Positions 1 through 6,020 of a stretch of DNA of 9,958 nt are shown piece after piece. How positions within the stretch are numbered: the first letter of the stretch is position 1; each line of letters begins with the position of its first letter. A program made the position numbers and the translations under genes. Source of the DNA: Bacteroidota bacterium (lineage in GTDB: Bacteria > Bacteroidota > Bacteroidia > UBA7662); the NCBI GenBank assembly GCA_016868875.1, contig VGFN01000043.1, positions 1 to 9,958 of the forward strand, in the 5' to 3' direction. The notes beneath the pieces are model-generated. The model was not told where the DNA came from and searched no databases. It worked only from the letters and a program-made list of their open reading frames with translations.

Positions 1-95
1 ATGACATGACCATTCTCAAGCTCCACTCGGAACATGGCATTGGACAAAGCTTCCAATATGGTACCATCTTGTTTGATTGAGGTTTGCTTGGCCAT
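1..95 (-). CDS. infA: Translation initiation factor IF-1, N-terminal part (gene runs off the left edge)
   Basis: Only the first 31 codons and two bases are in the window. They read MAKQTSIKQDGTILEALSNA and continue FRVELENGHV, the unmistakable start of IF-1, a single OB-fold protein of about 72 residues. IF-1 binds the A site of the 30S subunit and works with IF-2 and IF-3 to assemble the initiation complex. The visible part covers the first OB strands, with the conserved G-x-I-x-E-A-L-x-N-A-x-F-x-V core and the ENGH turn. The ATG at 93-95 lies 8 bases after the secY stop codon, so it is probably co-transcribed with secY and translationally coupled to it. Its leader (TTCAACCC) has no Shine-Dalgarno sequence. 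No map or adk gene separates it from secY, unlike some other bacterial spc clusters. Confidence 0.95.
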   Translation of the reverse strand, partial: MAKQTSIKQDGTILEALSNAMFRVELENGHV

Positions 96-103
96 GGGTT
101 GAA

Positions 104-1471
104 TTAAGCGCGAGGGCCCTCCATAATGTTATTGGACCGGCCTTTGATGCGACCTGATTTCATCAGACCATCGTAATGACGATTCAACAAATGAGTCTCG
201 ATCTGTGCCAAACTATCCAAAATAACTCCTACAAGAATTAACAGGGAAGTACCCCCAAAGAATTGAGCAAATTGGGAATTGACCCCCAAAATGATGGCAA
301 TTGCAGGCAATATGGCAACCGCAGCCAAGAAAATTGAACCAGGCAAAGTAATTCGAGCCAAAACATCATCAATATAATCGGCGGTGCTGCGGCCCGGTTT
401 GACACCTGGGATGAAGGCCCCGTTTCGCTTAAGATCTTCTGACATTTGGTTGGCATTAACCGAGAGAGAAGTATAGAAATAGGTAAACACCACAATAAGC
501 AAGGCCAAAACAATGTTATAAGTGACCCCTGTGTAATCAACAAAGGCCGCCATCACCCCGGCACTGAAATCGGAATCCGGAAAAAACTGAGCAATCGTTG
601 TGGGAAGGAACATGATCGCTTGGGCAAAAATGATGGGCATAACCCCGGCAGCATTCACTTTGATCGGTACATGCTGGCGCTGACCCCCGTAAACACGGTT
701 ACCCACCACTCTTTTGGCGACTTGCAATGGGATTTTCCTGGTGCCTTGAACAAGGAGGATGGTTAGGCCCACCACGACGGCAAGCATTGCAATTTCCACC
801 AAGAAGGGAATCAAGCCACCCCCTCCAGAACCGGAACGGAATTGGAATTCGGCAATCAAGGCATCCGGAAGCTGCGCGATAATCCCCACCATAATGATCA
901 ACGATGTCCCGTTGCCAAGACCTTTGTCGGTGATTTTCTCGCCCAGCCACATGACGAACATAGTCCCTGCGGTGAGGACTACCACGGTGGACAAGACGAA
1001 CGAGAAATCCAAAGTATCGCCACTACGCAGAATAATGGCATCCAAGGATTGTGCTTTGAGGTTGATTAGAAAACCAAATGCCTGAGCCGCGGTCACGGCG
1101 ATAGTGAGGTAACGAGTTATTTGGTTGATTTTGTTTCTTCCGCTTTCACCTTCTTTCATCATTTTCTGAAAAGAAGGAATAACCATACCCATAAGCTGAA
1201 CTACAATGGAGGCGGAGATATAAGGCATGATTCCCAAGGCGAAAATCGATGCCCTGGAAAAGGCACCACCCGCAAAAAGATCAATTAAGCCCGTCAAGCC
1301 TGCAGACCCCCCGGTTGGATTCATTTGTTCCAACATCACAGGATCAACCCCGGGTAATACCACATAGGAACCCAGTCGATATACCAGCAACAAACCGAAG
1401 GTCAAAAGGATTCTGTCCTTGAGTTCCTCGATGCGGAATATGTTCCTAATGGTCTGAATAAGTTTGTTCAT
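104..1471 (-). CDS. secY: Protein translocase subunit SecY
   Basis: SecY is the channel-forming subunit of the SecYEG translocon in the inner membrane. It passes unfolded proteins outward with SecA, or inserts membrane proteins delivered by ribosomes. The 455-residue product has the expected ten hydrophobic segments, roughly at 20-38, 73-94, 117-137, 155-177, 186-203, 220-241, 275-294, 315-336, 370-395 and 403-422. The family hallmarks are visible: a plug-region loop near 55-72, the TM2b motif ALGIMPYISASIVVQL at 78-93, the basic TM6-7 cytosolic loop (TRKIPLQVAKR, 244-254), and the TM8-9 loop with NGAFIPGVKPG (350-360) that contacts SecA and the ribosome. In that last motif Lys358 sits where E. 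coli SecY has the functionally important Arg357. The start lies 12 bases after the rplO stop. The leader has GAGG only 2 bases before ATG, too close for a normal Shine-Dalgarno. Length is normal and the gene looks intact. Confidence 0.98.
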   Translation of the reverse strand: MNKLIQTIRNIFRIEELKDRILLTFGLLLVYRLGSYVVLPGVDPVMLEQMNPTGGSAGLTGLIDLFAGGAFSRASIFALGIMPYISASIVVQLMGMVIPSFQKMMKEGESGRNKINQITRYLTIAVTAAQAFGFLINLKAQSLDAIILRSGDTLDFSFVLSTVVVLTAGTMFVMWLGEKITDKGLGNGTSLIIMVGIIAQLPDALIAEFQFRSGSGGGGLIPFLVEIAMLAVVVGLTILLVQGTRKIPLQVAKRVVGNRVYGGQRQHVPIKVNAAGVMPIIFAQAIMFLPTTIAQFFPDSDFSAGVMAAFVDYTGVTYNIVLALLIVVFTYFYTSLSVNANQMSEDLKRNGAFIPGVKPGRSTADYIDDVLARITLPGSIFLAAVAILPAIAIILGVNSQFAQFFGGTSLLILVGVILDSLAQIETHLLNRHYDGLMKSGRIKGRSNNIMEGPRA

Positions 1472-1483
1472 GTCCTCGATTTT

Positions 1484-1939
1484 TTAGGCCCCTAAAGCAC
1501 TAACAGAACCTCCTGCGGCCTCAATTCTGGATTTGGCTGATGCACTAAAGGCGTGGGCCTCTACTTGAATGGCTTTGTTCAATTCCCCGCGACCGAGAAT
1601 CTTGATTCGGCTACCCCGTGAGGCGCCAAAACCATGTTCAGCAAAGAAAGCTGGGTTCATCACCGTGGCTCCATGCTGGTCGCAAAGGGTTTGCAATTGG
1701 TCTAAATTCACCGCAATGTATTCCACACGGTTACGGCTTTTGAAGCCGAATTTGGGAACGCGTAATTTCAGCGGCATCTGACCACCTTCGAAACCGGGTT
1801 TTGACGAATAACCCGTACGGGCCTGGGCGCCTTTATGTCCCTTGGTTGAGGTACCCCCTCTACCAGAACCTTCGCCCCGACCAATGCGTTTGGTTTTGTG
1901 TACACTGCCTTCTGCAGGCATCAATTTGCTTAGGTCCAT
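1484..1939 (-). CDS. rplO: 50S ribosomal protein L15 (uL15)
   Basis: L15 is a late-binding large-subunit protein that threads a long basic N-terminal arm into 23S rRNA and helps final 50S assembly. The 151-residue product has the usual layout. A Gly/Arg/Lys-rich unstructured arm (residues 1-60) includes KRIGRGEGSGRGG and the GFEGGQMPL motif. A globular C-terminal domain follows, with VNLDQLQTL and the ILGRGEL turn near 115. The start is the ATG at 1937-1939, only 2 bases past the rpmD stop. This is the one gene in the window with a well-placed Shine-Dalgarno-like hexamer (GAGGAG, 8 bases upstream, inside the last codons of rpmD). Translation could thus use that site, coupling to L30, or both. 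Length and sequence are ordinary for the family, and secY follows after 12 bases. Confidence 0.98.
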   Translation of the reverse strand: MDLSKLMPAEGSVHKTKRIGRGEGSGRGGTSTKGHKGAQARTGYSSKPGFEGGQMPLKLRVPKFGFKSRNRVEYIAVNLDQLQTLCDQHGATVMNPAFFAEHGFGASRGSRIKILGRGELNKAIQVEAHAFSASAKSRIEAAGGSVSALGA

Positions 1940-1941
1940 AA

Positions 1942-2121
1942 TTAAATCTCCTCAATTTTGATCAAGTGTTGAACTTTGGCCAGCATGCCGAGCACTTGTG
2001 GGGTACCTTCATGACGGACCGATGTTTGATTCTTCTTCAGCCCCAATGCAATCAGGGTGCGCTTTTGGCGTTCTGTACGGCCAATTGCGCTTTTGACTTG
2101 GGTAATTTGGTAAGTTGCCAT
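1942..2121 (-). CDS. rpmD: 50S ribosomal protein L30 (uL30), short
   Basis: This 59-residue gene was found by translating the gap between rpsE and rplO. It begins MATYQITQVKSAIGRTERQK and ends HLIKIEEI. L30 is a small alpha/beta protein on the 50S surface that contacts 23S rRNA domain II and 5S-associated regions. The hallmark stretch is present: I-x-Q-V-K-S-x-I-G-R, then TLIALGLKK, a turn, and a GMLxKVxHLI-type helix. It ends right after the second beta strand, which is the normal bacterial length (about 58-60). The start lies 14 bases after the rpsE stop (leader ...CTTTACAGACC, no Shine-Dalgarno). Its stop lies 2 bases before the rplO ATG. Its final codons GAG GAG double as the Shine-Dalgarno-like site for rplO. 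Confidence 0.96.
   Translation of the reverse strand: MATYQITQVKSAIGRTERQKRTLIALGLKKNQTSVRHEGTPQVLGMLAKVQHLIKIEEI
1948..1953 (-). promoter_or_regulatory. Shine-Dalgarno-like site for rplO
   Basis: Read on the minus strand, the bases are GAGGAG, followed by ATTTAATT and the rplO ATG. AGGAG is a five-base match to the usual Shine-Dalgarno core, at a good spacing of 8 bases. The hexamer is also the Glu-Glu codon pair at the end of rpmD, so it could be chance. It stands out because the other starts in this window lack such a site. Confidence 0.4.
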
Positions 2122-2135
2122 GGTCTGTAAAGGGA

Positions 2136-2654
2136 TTAACCGTTGAAAACTTTGGAAATGGGAACAGAGCGCTGTTGAGAAACCGTATGCGGATCCCTCA
2201 AGGCTCCCAATGCAGCAATCGTAGCTTTGACTACATTGTGCGGGTTGGATGAGCCTTTGGATTTGGCAAGGACGTCGGTAATTCCGGCACTCTCCAACAC
2301 GGCACGCATGGCACCACCGGCGATAACACCGGTACCGTGCGATGCAGGCTTAATGTAAACCAATCCACCACCGAATTTGCCTTCAGCATCATGGGGGATG
2401 GTGCCTTTGTAAACTGGAACTTTGATCAGCGATTTTTTGGCATCATCGATGCCTTTGGCTATGGCTTCTGAAACTTCTTTGGCTTTGCCGAGACCGTACC
2501 CTACGATACCTTGCTCATCGCCGACCACCACGATGGCCGAAAAGGAAAAAGTACGTCCCCCTTTGGTCACCTTGGCTACCCTTTGAACGGCAACCAAACG
2601 GTCTTTGAGTTCAATCTCGCTGGCTTTAACACGCCGAATATCTGTAGTTGACAT
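2136..2654 (-). CDS. rpsE: 30S ribosomal protein S5 (uS5)
   Basis: S5 sits at the mRNA entry and decoding side of the 30S subunit and takes part in translational accuracy and mRNA unwinding. The 172-residue product has a short N-terminal arm, then a double-stranded-RNA-binding-like domain (about 14-80) containing VAKVTKGGRTFSFSA. The loop at 27-35 is the region where spectinomycin-resistance changes occur in other bacteria; here it looks wild type. The C-terminal S5 domain (about 85-165) shows the conserved KPASHGTGVIAGGAMRAVLE and SSNPHNVVKAT motifs. The start ATG lies 18 bases after the rplR stop. Its leader is strongly A/T-rich (TTTTTTACACAAACAAT) with no Shine-Dalgarno, the typical Bacteroidota arrangement. 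Length is normal. Confidence 0.98.
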   Translation of the reverse strand: MSTTDIRRVKASEIELKDRLVAVQRVAKVTKGGRTFSFSAIVVVGDEQGIVGYGLGKAKEVSEAIAKGIDDAKKSLIKVPVYKGTIPHDAEGKFGGGLVYIKPASHGTGVIAGGAMRAVLESAGITDVLAKSKGSSNPHNVVKATIAALGALRDPHTVSQQRSVPISKVFNG

Positions 2655-2672
2655 AATTGTTTGTGTAAAAAA

Positions 2673-3029
2673 TTAAAATTGTAAACCCCCTTCACGTGCA
2701 CCCTCTGCAAGGGCCTTGACCCTTCCGTGATACAAATAACCTCCACGATCGAAAACAACAGAGGTAACACCGGCTGCAAGAGCTTTTTCGGCCAACAATT
2801 TGCCAACAGCGGCGGATTGTTCAAGGCGACGAACCTTCATATCCCTCATCGACTTCTCACGGGTTGAGGCTGCAACCAAAGTGCGACCGTTCAAGTCATC
2901 AATAATCTGTGCATAGATTTCGGTATTGGAACGGAAAACAGATAAGCGGGGACGCTCCACAGTGCCCGCAATTTTTTTGCGGATTCCCCTGCGAATTCTG
3001 GAGCGGCGTTCGGTACGATCGTAGGACAT
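2673..3029 (-). CDS. rplR: 50S ribosomal protein L18 (uL18)
   Basis: L18 binds 5S rRNA together with L5 and helps dock it into the central protuberance of the 50S subunit. The 118-residue product opens with a very basic tail (MSYDRTERRSRIRRGIRKKI). The core follows with the motif RPRLSVFRSNTEIYAQIIDD (27-46), then TLVAAST, and the C-terminal signature VVFDRGGYLYHGRVKALAEG-A-REGGLQF, which is diagnostic of bacterial L18. The start was chosen at 3027-3029, which gives a standard length and lies 32 bases past the rplF stop. There is no Shine-Dalgarno in the leader (...CCTATATCATTC). A stop is reached 18 bases before rpsE. Confidence 0.98.
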   Translation of the reverse strand: MSYDRTERRSRIRRGIRKKIAGTVERPRLSVFRSNTEIYAQIIDDLNGRTLVAASTREKSMRDMKVRRLEQSAAVGKLLAEKALAAGVTSVVFDRGGYLYHGRVKALAEGAREGGLQF

Positions 3030-3061
3030 GAATGATATAGGATAGTGTTAGACGTTTGTAA

Positions 3062-3616
3062 TTATTTTTTGGAGGCAGATTTACCGGCTTTCTTACGAAG
3101 AATTTCGCCGACAAAACGAATACCCTTGCCTTTGTAGGGCTCTGGTGCACGCAGGGACCGAAGTTTGGCGGCAACCTGTCCAAGCAATTCTTTGTCGTGA
3201 CTGGACAAGGTTACAATTGGATTCTTACCCTTTTCGGTTAGGGTAGCGATTTTTACCTCTTTGGGGATTTGCATGATAATCTCGTGCGAATATCCCAAGG
3301 CGAGTTCCAACAATTGACCGTTGGCATTGGCGCGGTATCCTACACCAACCAGCTCTTGTTGGAGGGTGTAGCCTTCGGAGACTCCTTTGACCATGTTGGC
3401 CAACAAGGCCCTGTACAAACCATGCAAAGCGCGATGGCGTTTGCTATCCGTAGGTCGTGTGAAGGTGGCAACACCGTCGGTGAGATCAAGAAGGATGTCC
3501 GGATCCATTTGGCGAGAAAGCTCACCTTTGGGACCTTTCACCGTGACCAATTGGTGAGCCACCTGAACCTGAACCCCGGATGGGATGGCGAGTGGAAGTT
3601 TACCTATTCGTGACAT
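3062..3616 (-). CDS. rplF: 50S ribosomal protein L6 (uL6)
   Basis: L6 sits near the factor-binding site and sarcin-ricin loop of the 50S subunit and is needed for late assembly. The 184-residue product shows the duplicated L6 fold. Domain 1 (about 1-82) opens MSRIGKLPLAIPSGV and contains VKGPKGELSR. Domain 2 (about 83-175) contains ELVGVGYRA, LALGYSH and the rRNA-binding signature RAPEPYKGKGIRFVGE, followed by a basic tail ending KSASKK. All of these are at their usual positions and the length is normal (about 177-185). The start lies 39 bases after the rpsH stop. The leader has no Shine-Dalgarno but ends in AATAATATC and holds a weak inverted repeat, listed separately. Confidence 0.98.
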   Translation of the reverse strand: MSRIGKLPLAIPSGVQVQVAHQLVTVKGPKGELSRQMDPDILLDLTDGVATFTRPTDSKRHRALHGLYRALLANMVKGVSEGYTLQQELVGVGYRANANGQLLELALGYSHEIIMQIPKEVKIATLTEKGKNPIVTLSSHDKELLGQVAAKLRSLRAPEPYKGKGIRFVGEILRKKAGKSASKK

Positions 3617-3625
3617 GATATTATT

Positions 3626-3651
3626 CAGATAATGTTAAAACAAATAATCTG
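3626..3651 (-). promoter_or_regulatory. Weak inverted repeat between rpsH and rplF
   Basis: Read on the minus strand, CAGATTAT and ATTATCTG face each other across a 10-base loop. Five pairs are continuous at the outer end, then comes one U-U mismatch, then two more pairs. It lies just after the rpsH stop and before the rplF start. It has no run of T after it, so it does not look like a terminator. The stem is A/T-rich and short, and may be chance. Confidence 0.25.
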
Positions 3652-3655
3652 TGAA

Positions 3656-4051
3656 TTAAGAAACGTAACAAAGAACCTCACCGCCAACATTGTGCCTACG
3701 GGCTTCTTTGTCGGTCATGATGCCTTTGTTGGTAGAAAGGATAGCGACCCCCAAACCGTTGATAACGCGAGGCATTTCTTCCACACCCTTGTAAGAACGA
3801 AGACCGGGACGACTTACCCGCGTTAATTCGCGGATGACCGGCTCCCCGGTTCCTGGGATGTATTTGAGGGCGATTTTGATGTGACCCTGTGGGCCCTCAT
3901 CTTCAAACTTGTAGTTCGCGATATAGCCCTTGTCAAACAAAACCTTGGTAATGGCTTTCTTCATGTTGGAGGCAGGGATCTCGACGATGCGATGCCTGGC
4001 CTTCATGGCATTACGAAGGCGAGTTAAATAATCGGCAATTGGATCTGTCAT
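3656..4051 (-). CDS. rpsH: 30S ribosomal protein S8 (uS8)
   Basis: S8 binds helix 21 of 16S rRNA early in 30S assembly. In E. coli it also represses the spc operon by binding an rRNA-like structure at the start of rplE. The 131-residue product begins MTDPIADYLTRLRNA and ends RRHNVGGEVLCYVS, both diagnostic. The C-terminal RNA-binding half contains RPGLRSYKG and the LGVAILSTNKGIMT motif (the T-S/N-x-G-x-M loop that contacts rRNA). The start is 58 bases after the rpsN stop, the longest gap in the window. That leader has no Shine-Dalgarno but carries CCTCC. I could not recognise an E. coli-like S8 target by eye near rplE (4939), so the regulatory route here is unknown. Confidence 0.98.
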   Translation of the reverse strand: MTDPIADYLTRLRNAMKARHRIVEIPASNMKKAITKVLFDKGYIANYKFEDEGPQGHIKIALKYIPGTGEPVIRELTRVSRPGLRSYKGVEEMPRVINGLGVAILSTNKGIMTDKEARRHNVGGEVLCYVS

Positions 4052-4109
4052 GGTGTAATATCGATGAGGATGCTTTGGAGGTTTGTGGCCTTAATAAATT
4101 GAAAAAAGA

Positions 4110-4379
4110 TTACCAAGAAGATTTGGTCACGCCAGGAATAAGACCGGCAGAAGCCATTTTCCGGAACAGCACCCTGGAGATTCCAAACTGGCGCATGAAA
4201 CCGCGGGGACGACCCGAAATGCTGCAACGATTATGCAAACGAACCGGCGATGCATTGCGTGGGAGTTTTTGAAGACCGATAACGTCACCTGCTTCTTTGA
4301 GGGCTTTACGCTTGGCGGCGTAGCGCTCAACGGCTTTGAGCCGCTTAACGTCTCTGGCTTTGATACCTTCTTTGGCCAT
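4110..4379 (-). CDS. rpsN: 30S ribosomal protein S14, zinc-free type (uS14)
   Basis: S14 lies in the head of the 30S subunit near the A site and joins late in assembly. The 89-residue product begins MAKEGIKARDVKR and ends SAGLIPGVTKSSW, with the core LHNRCSISGRPRGFMRQFGISR at 48-69. Only one cysteine (Cys52) is present, so the CxxC pairs of the zinc-binding form are missing; this is the 'C minus' type. It is a little shorter than the 101-residue E. coli protein, which is common in Bacteroidota. The start ATG lies 2 bases after the rplE stop, so coupling to L5 translation is likely. The leader (AAAGAATTAACC) has no Shine-Dalgarno. The gene is intact. Confidence 0.98.
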   Translation of the reverse strand: MAKEGIKARDVKRLKAVERYAAKRKALKEAGDVIGLQKLPRNASPVRLHNRCSISGRPRGFMRQFGISRVLFRKMASAGLIPGVTKSSW

Positions 4380-4381
4380 GG

Positions 4382-4939
4382 TTAATTCTTTGAAGATTTG
4401 AATGGAAGACCCAACTCTGCGAGAAGCGCTTTGGCTTCTTCGTCGTTGCGAGCGGAGGTCACGAAAGTGATGTGCATACCGTTAATCTTGTTGACTTTGT
4501 CAATATTGATCTCCGGGAAAATGATTTGTTCAGTGACGCCGAGGGTATAATTACCACGACCGTCAAATCCTTTGGCGGGAATACCCTTGAAGTCGCGGAC
4601 CCTGGGCAATGCCACAGCAACCAAACGGTCGAGGAACTCGTACATGCGCTCATTGCGAAGGGTCACCTTGACCCCAATCGGCATTTTCTCGCGAAGTTTG
4701 AAATTCGAAATCGCTTTTCTTGACAAAGTCGAAACCGCTTTCTGACCGGTGATTTGAGTAATTTCCCCAATAGCGTTGTCGATAAGCTTCTTGTCGGATA
4801 CGGCTGCACCTACCCCTTGGTTAATACAAATTTTGGTCAAGCGAGGAACTTCCATTACGTTCTTGTAACCGAACTTCTCCTTGAGGGCTGGGATCACCTC
4901 TTCGGCGTATTTGTTTTTGAGTCTTACGTGATAATTCAT
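4382..4939 (-). CDS. rplE: 50S ribosomal protein L5 (uL5)
   Basis: L5 binds 5S rRNA with L18 and L25-type partners and forms the central-protuberance bridge that touches the P-site tRNA and S13. The 185-residue product has the expected features: an N-terminal helix (MNYHVRLKNKYAEEVIPAL), VPRLTKICINQGVG (32-45), the GQKAVSTLSRKAISNFKLR block, the MPIGVKVTLR strand, and the C-terminal signature GFDGRGNYTLGVTEQIIFPE. Its ATG overlaps the rplX stop by 4 bases (ATGA at 4936-4939 read on the minus strand). This is the only overlap in the window and a strong hint of termination-reinitiation coupling. No Shine-Dalgarno is present at normal distance. Length is normal. Confidence 0.98.
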   Translation of the reverse strand: MNYHVRLKNKYAEEVIPALKEKFGYKNVMEVPRLTKICINQGVGAAVSDKKLIDNAIGEITQITGQKAVSTLSRKAISNFKLREKMPIGVKVTLRNERMYEFLDRLVAVALPRVRDFKGIPAKGFDGRGNYTLGVTEQIIFPEINIDKVNKINGMHITFVTSARNDEEAKALLAELGLPFKSSKN

Positions 4940-5283
4940 GAGGGAATAATTTCCTGATTGATTTTGGCAAAGCGAACGATTTCTCCAGCATCATTGAGCT
5001 TGCGCCCAACACGGGTTGGCTTGGAGCCCACAAGGAGTTTGAGGTTCGAAATATGAATAGGGGCTTCTTTCTTGATGATACCACCGTTGGGCGAAGCCGC
5101 AGATGGCTTGGTATGACGGCTAACCAAATTGAGACCCTCCACCACGGCGCGGTTGGTTTCACGCTTCATTTCGAGAATACGACCTTGCTTGCCTTTGCTA
5201 TCTCCAGCAATAACCTGCACCATATCCCCCTTGCGGAGTTTGGGTTTGGCAACCGGTATTTCGTGTACTTTGGATTTTTTCAT
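4936..5283 (-). CDS. rplX: 50S ribosomal protein L24 (uL24)
   Basis: L24 is an assembly-initiating protein that binds the 5' domain of 23S rRNA near the peptide tunnel exit. The 115-residue product contains a KOW motif at about 17-43 (LRKGDMVQVIAGDSKGKQG), then the strand VEGLNLVSRHTKP (48-60), the loop GGIIKKEAPIHISN (67-80), and the C-terminal block KPTRVGRKL. All are typical of L24. The first eleven residues form a short extra N-terminal arm before the KOW domain. The start lies 12 bases after the rplN stop with a T/A-rich leader (AATATTCTATTGTT). The TGA stop overlaps the rplE start, and TGA is used here while the other complete genes in the window end in TAA. Confidence 0.98.
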   Translation of the reverse strand: MKKSKVHEIPVAKPKLRKGDMVQVIAGDSKGKQGRILEMKRETNRAVVEGLNLVSRHTKPSAASPNGGIIKKEAPIHISNLKLLVGSKPTRVGRKLNDAGEIVRFAKINQEIIPS

Positions 5284-5295
5284 AACAATAGAATA

Positions 5296-5664
5296 TTAAA
5301 GGACCTCAGGGGCCAAAGAAACGATTTTCATGAATTGCTTCTCACGCAGTTCCCTGGCTACCGGGCCAAAGATGCGGGTACCCCTCGGTTCGTCTTGGGC
5401 ATTCAAGAGCACGACCGCGTTATCGTCGAAACGGATGTAGGACCCGTCCCTGCGGCGAACTTCCTTGGCAGTTCGGACAACGACAGCCTTGGAAACAGTT
5501 CCTTTCTTGGCATTCCCTGTGGGGATGGCCGATTTGATAGAAACCACAATCTTATCACCTACACTGGCATAGCGCTTGCCGGTGCCTCCAAGGACGCGAA
5601 TGCAAAGCACCTCTTTGGCGCCGCTGTTGTCGGCTACTGCCAGTCTGCTTTCCTGTTGTACCAT
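5296..5664 (-). CDS. rplN: 50S ribosomal protein L14 (uL14)
   Basis: L14 is a beta-barrel protein on the subunit interface of the 50S. It contacts 16S rRNA helix 14 through bridge B8 and is the binding platform for the silencing factor RsfS in bacteria. The product has exactly the standard 122 residues. It begins MVQQESRLAVADNSGAK and includes CIRVLGG, the GDKIVVSIKSAIP strand, VVVRTAKEVRRRDGSYIRF, and the signature DEPRGTRIFGPVARELR near 90-107. The start at 5662-5664 follows the rpsQ stop by 36 bases. The leader (...CAATAATCAATC) has no Shine-Dalgarno. In E. coli this gene begins the separate spc transcription unit. No promoter is evident in the 36-base gap, so here it is probably carried on the same message as rpsQ. 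Confidence 0.98.
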   Translation of the reverse strand: MVQQESRLAVADNSGAKEVLCIRVLGGTGKRYASVGDKIVVSIKSAIPTGNAKKGTVSKAVVVRTAKEVRRRDGSYIRFDDNAVVLLNAQDEPRGTRIFGPVARELREKQFMKIVSLAPEVL

Positions 5665-5700
5665 GATTGATTATTGATGGTTAGGGGTTCTTAATTTGAA

Positions 5701-6009
5701 TTACTTGGCTCTTTCAATGATTTCCACCAAACGCCAACACTTGTTTTTGCTAAGGGGGCGGGTTTCGACAATACGGACCCTGTCACCCACATTGCATTCG
5801 TTTTGCTCATCGTGGGCCATAAACTTCCTGGAACTTTTCATAAACTTGTGGTACATGCTGTCTTTCACCTTTTTCTCTACTGAGATGGTGATGGACTTGT
5901 TCATTTTGTTGGAAACCACTACGCCAATTTTCTCTTTACGTGCAGCGCGTTGAACAGCTGTTGAAGCAGCGGTTGTTGTAGGGGTAACGGCGGATTGATT
6001 ATCTTCCAT
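5701..6009 (-). CDS. rpsQ: 30S ribosomal protein S17 with an N-terminal extension (uS17)
   Basis: S17 is an early-binding OB-fold protein that holds the 5' and central domains of 16S rRNA together. The core runs from about residue 24 to 102. It starts KEKIGVVVSNKMNKSITI and includes KFMKSSRKFMAHDE and the signature NVGDRVRIVETRPLSKNKCW, ending with LVEIIERAK. The product is 102 residues long, while most bacterial S17 proteins have about 80-90. The extra part is residues 1-20, low in complexity and rich in Thr, Ala and Ser. No ATG, GTG or TTG codon lies in frame between this ATG and Met36 inside the conserved core, so the extension is probably translated. The start is 11 bases after the rpmC stop, with no Shine-Dalgarno (TCATCTGCTCC). 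Confidence 0.96.
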   Translation of the reverse strand: MEDNQSAVTPTTTAASTAVQRAARKEKIGVVVSNKMNKSITISVEKKVKDSMYHKFMKSSRKFMAHDEQNECNVGDRVRIVETRPLSKNKCWRLVEIIERAK

Positions 6010-6020
6010 GGAGCAGATGA

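Noticed and set aside
446..1085. Overlapping plus-strand open frames opposite secY
   Set aside because: secY is complete and intact on the minus strand. The antisense frames give low-complexity, unfamiliar proteins.
5053..5670. A 205-codon plus-strand open frame opposite rplX and rplN
   Set aside because: It lies fully antisense to two well-conserved ribosomal protein genes, its translation shows no recognisable family, and it crosses their junction. It is a by-product of codon bias on the other strand.
5665..5700. Possible spc-operon promoter in the rpsQ-rplN gap
   Set aside because: E. coli has a promoter here, but in this 36-base gap I see neither a Bacteroidota-type TAnnTTTG box nor a -10/-35 pair. 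It is not supported.
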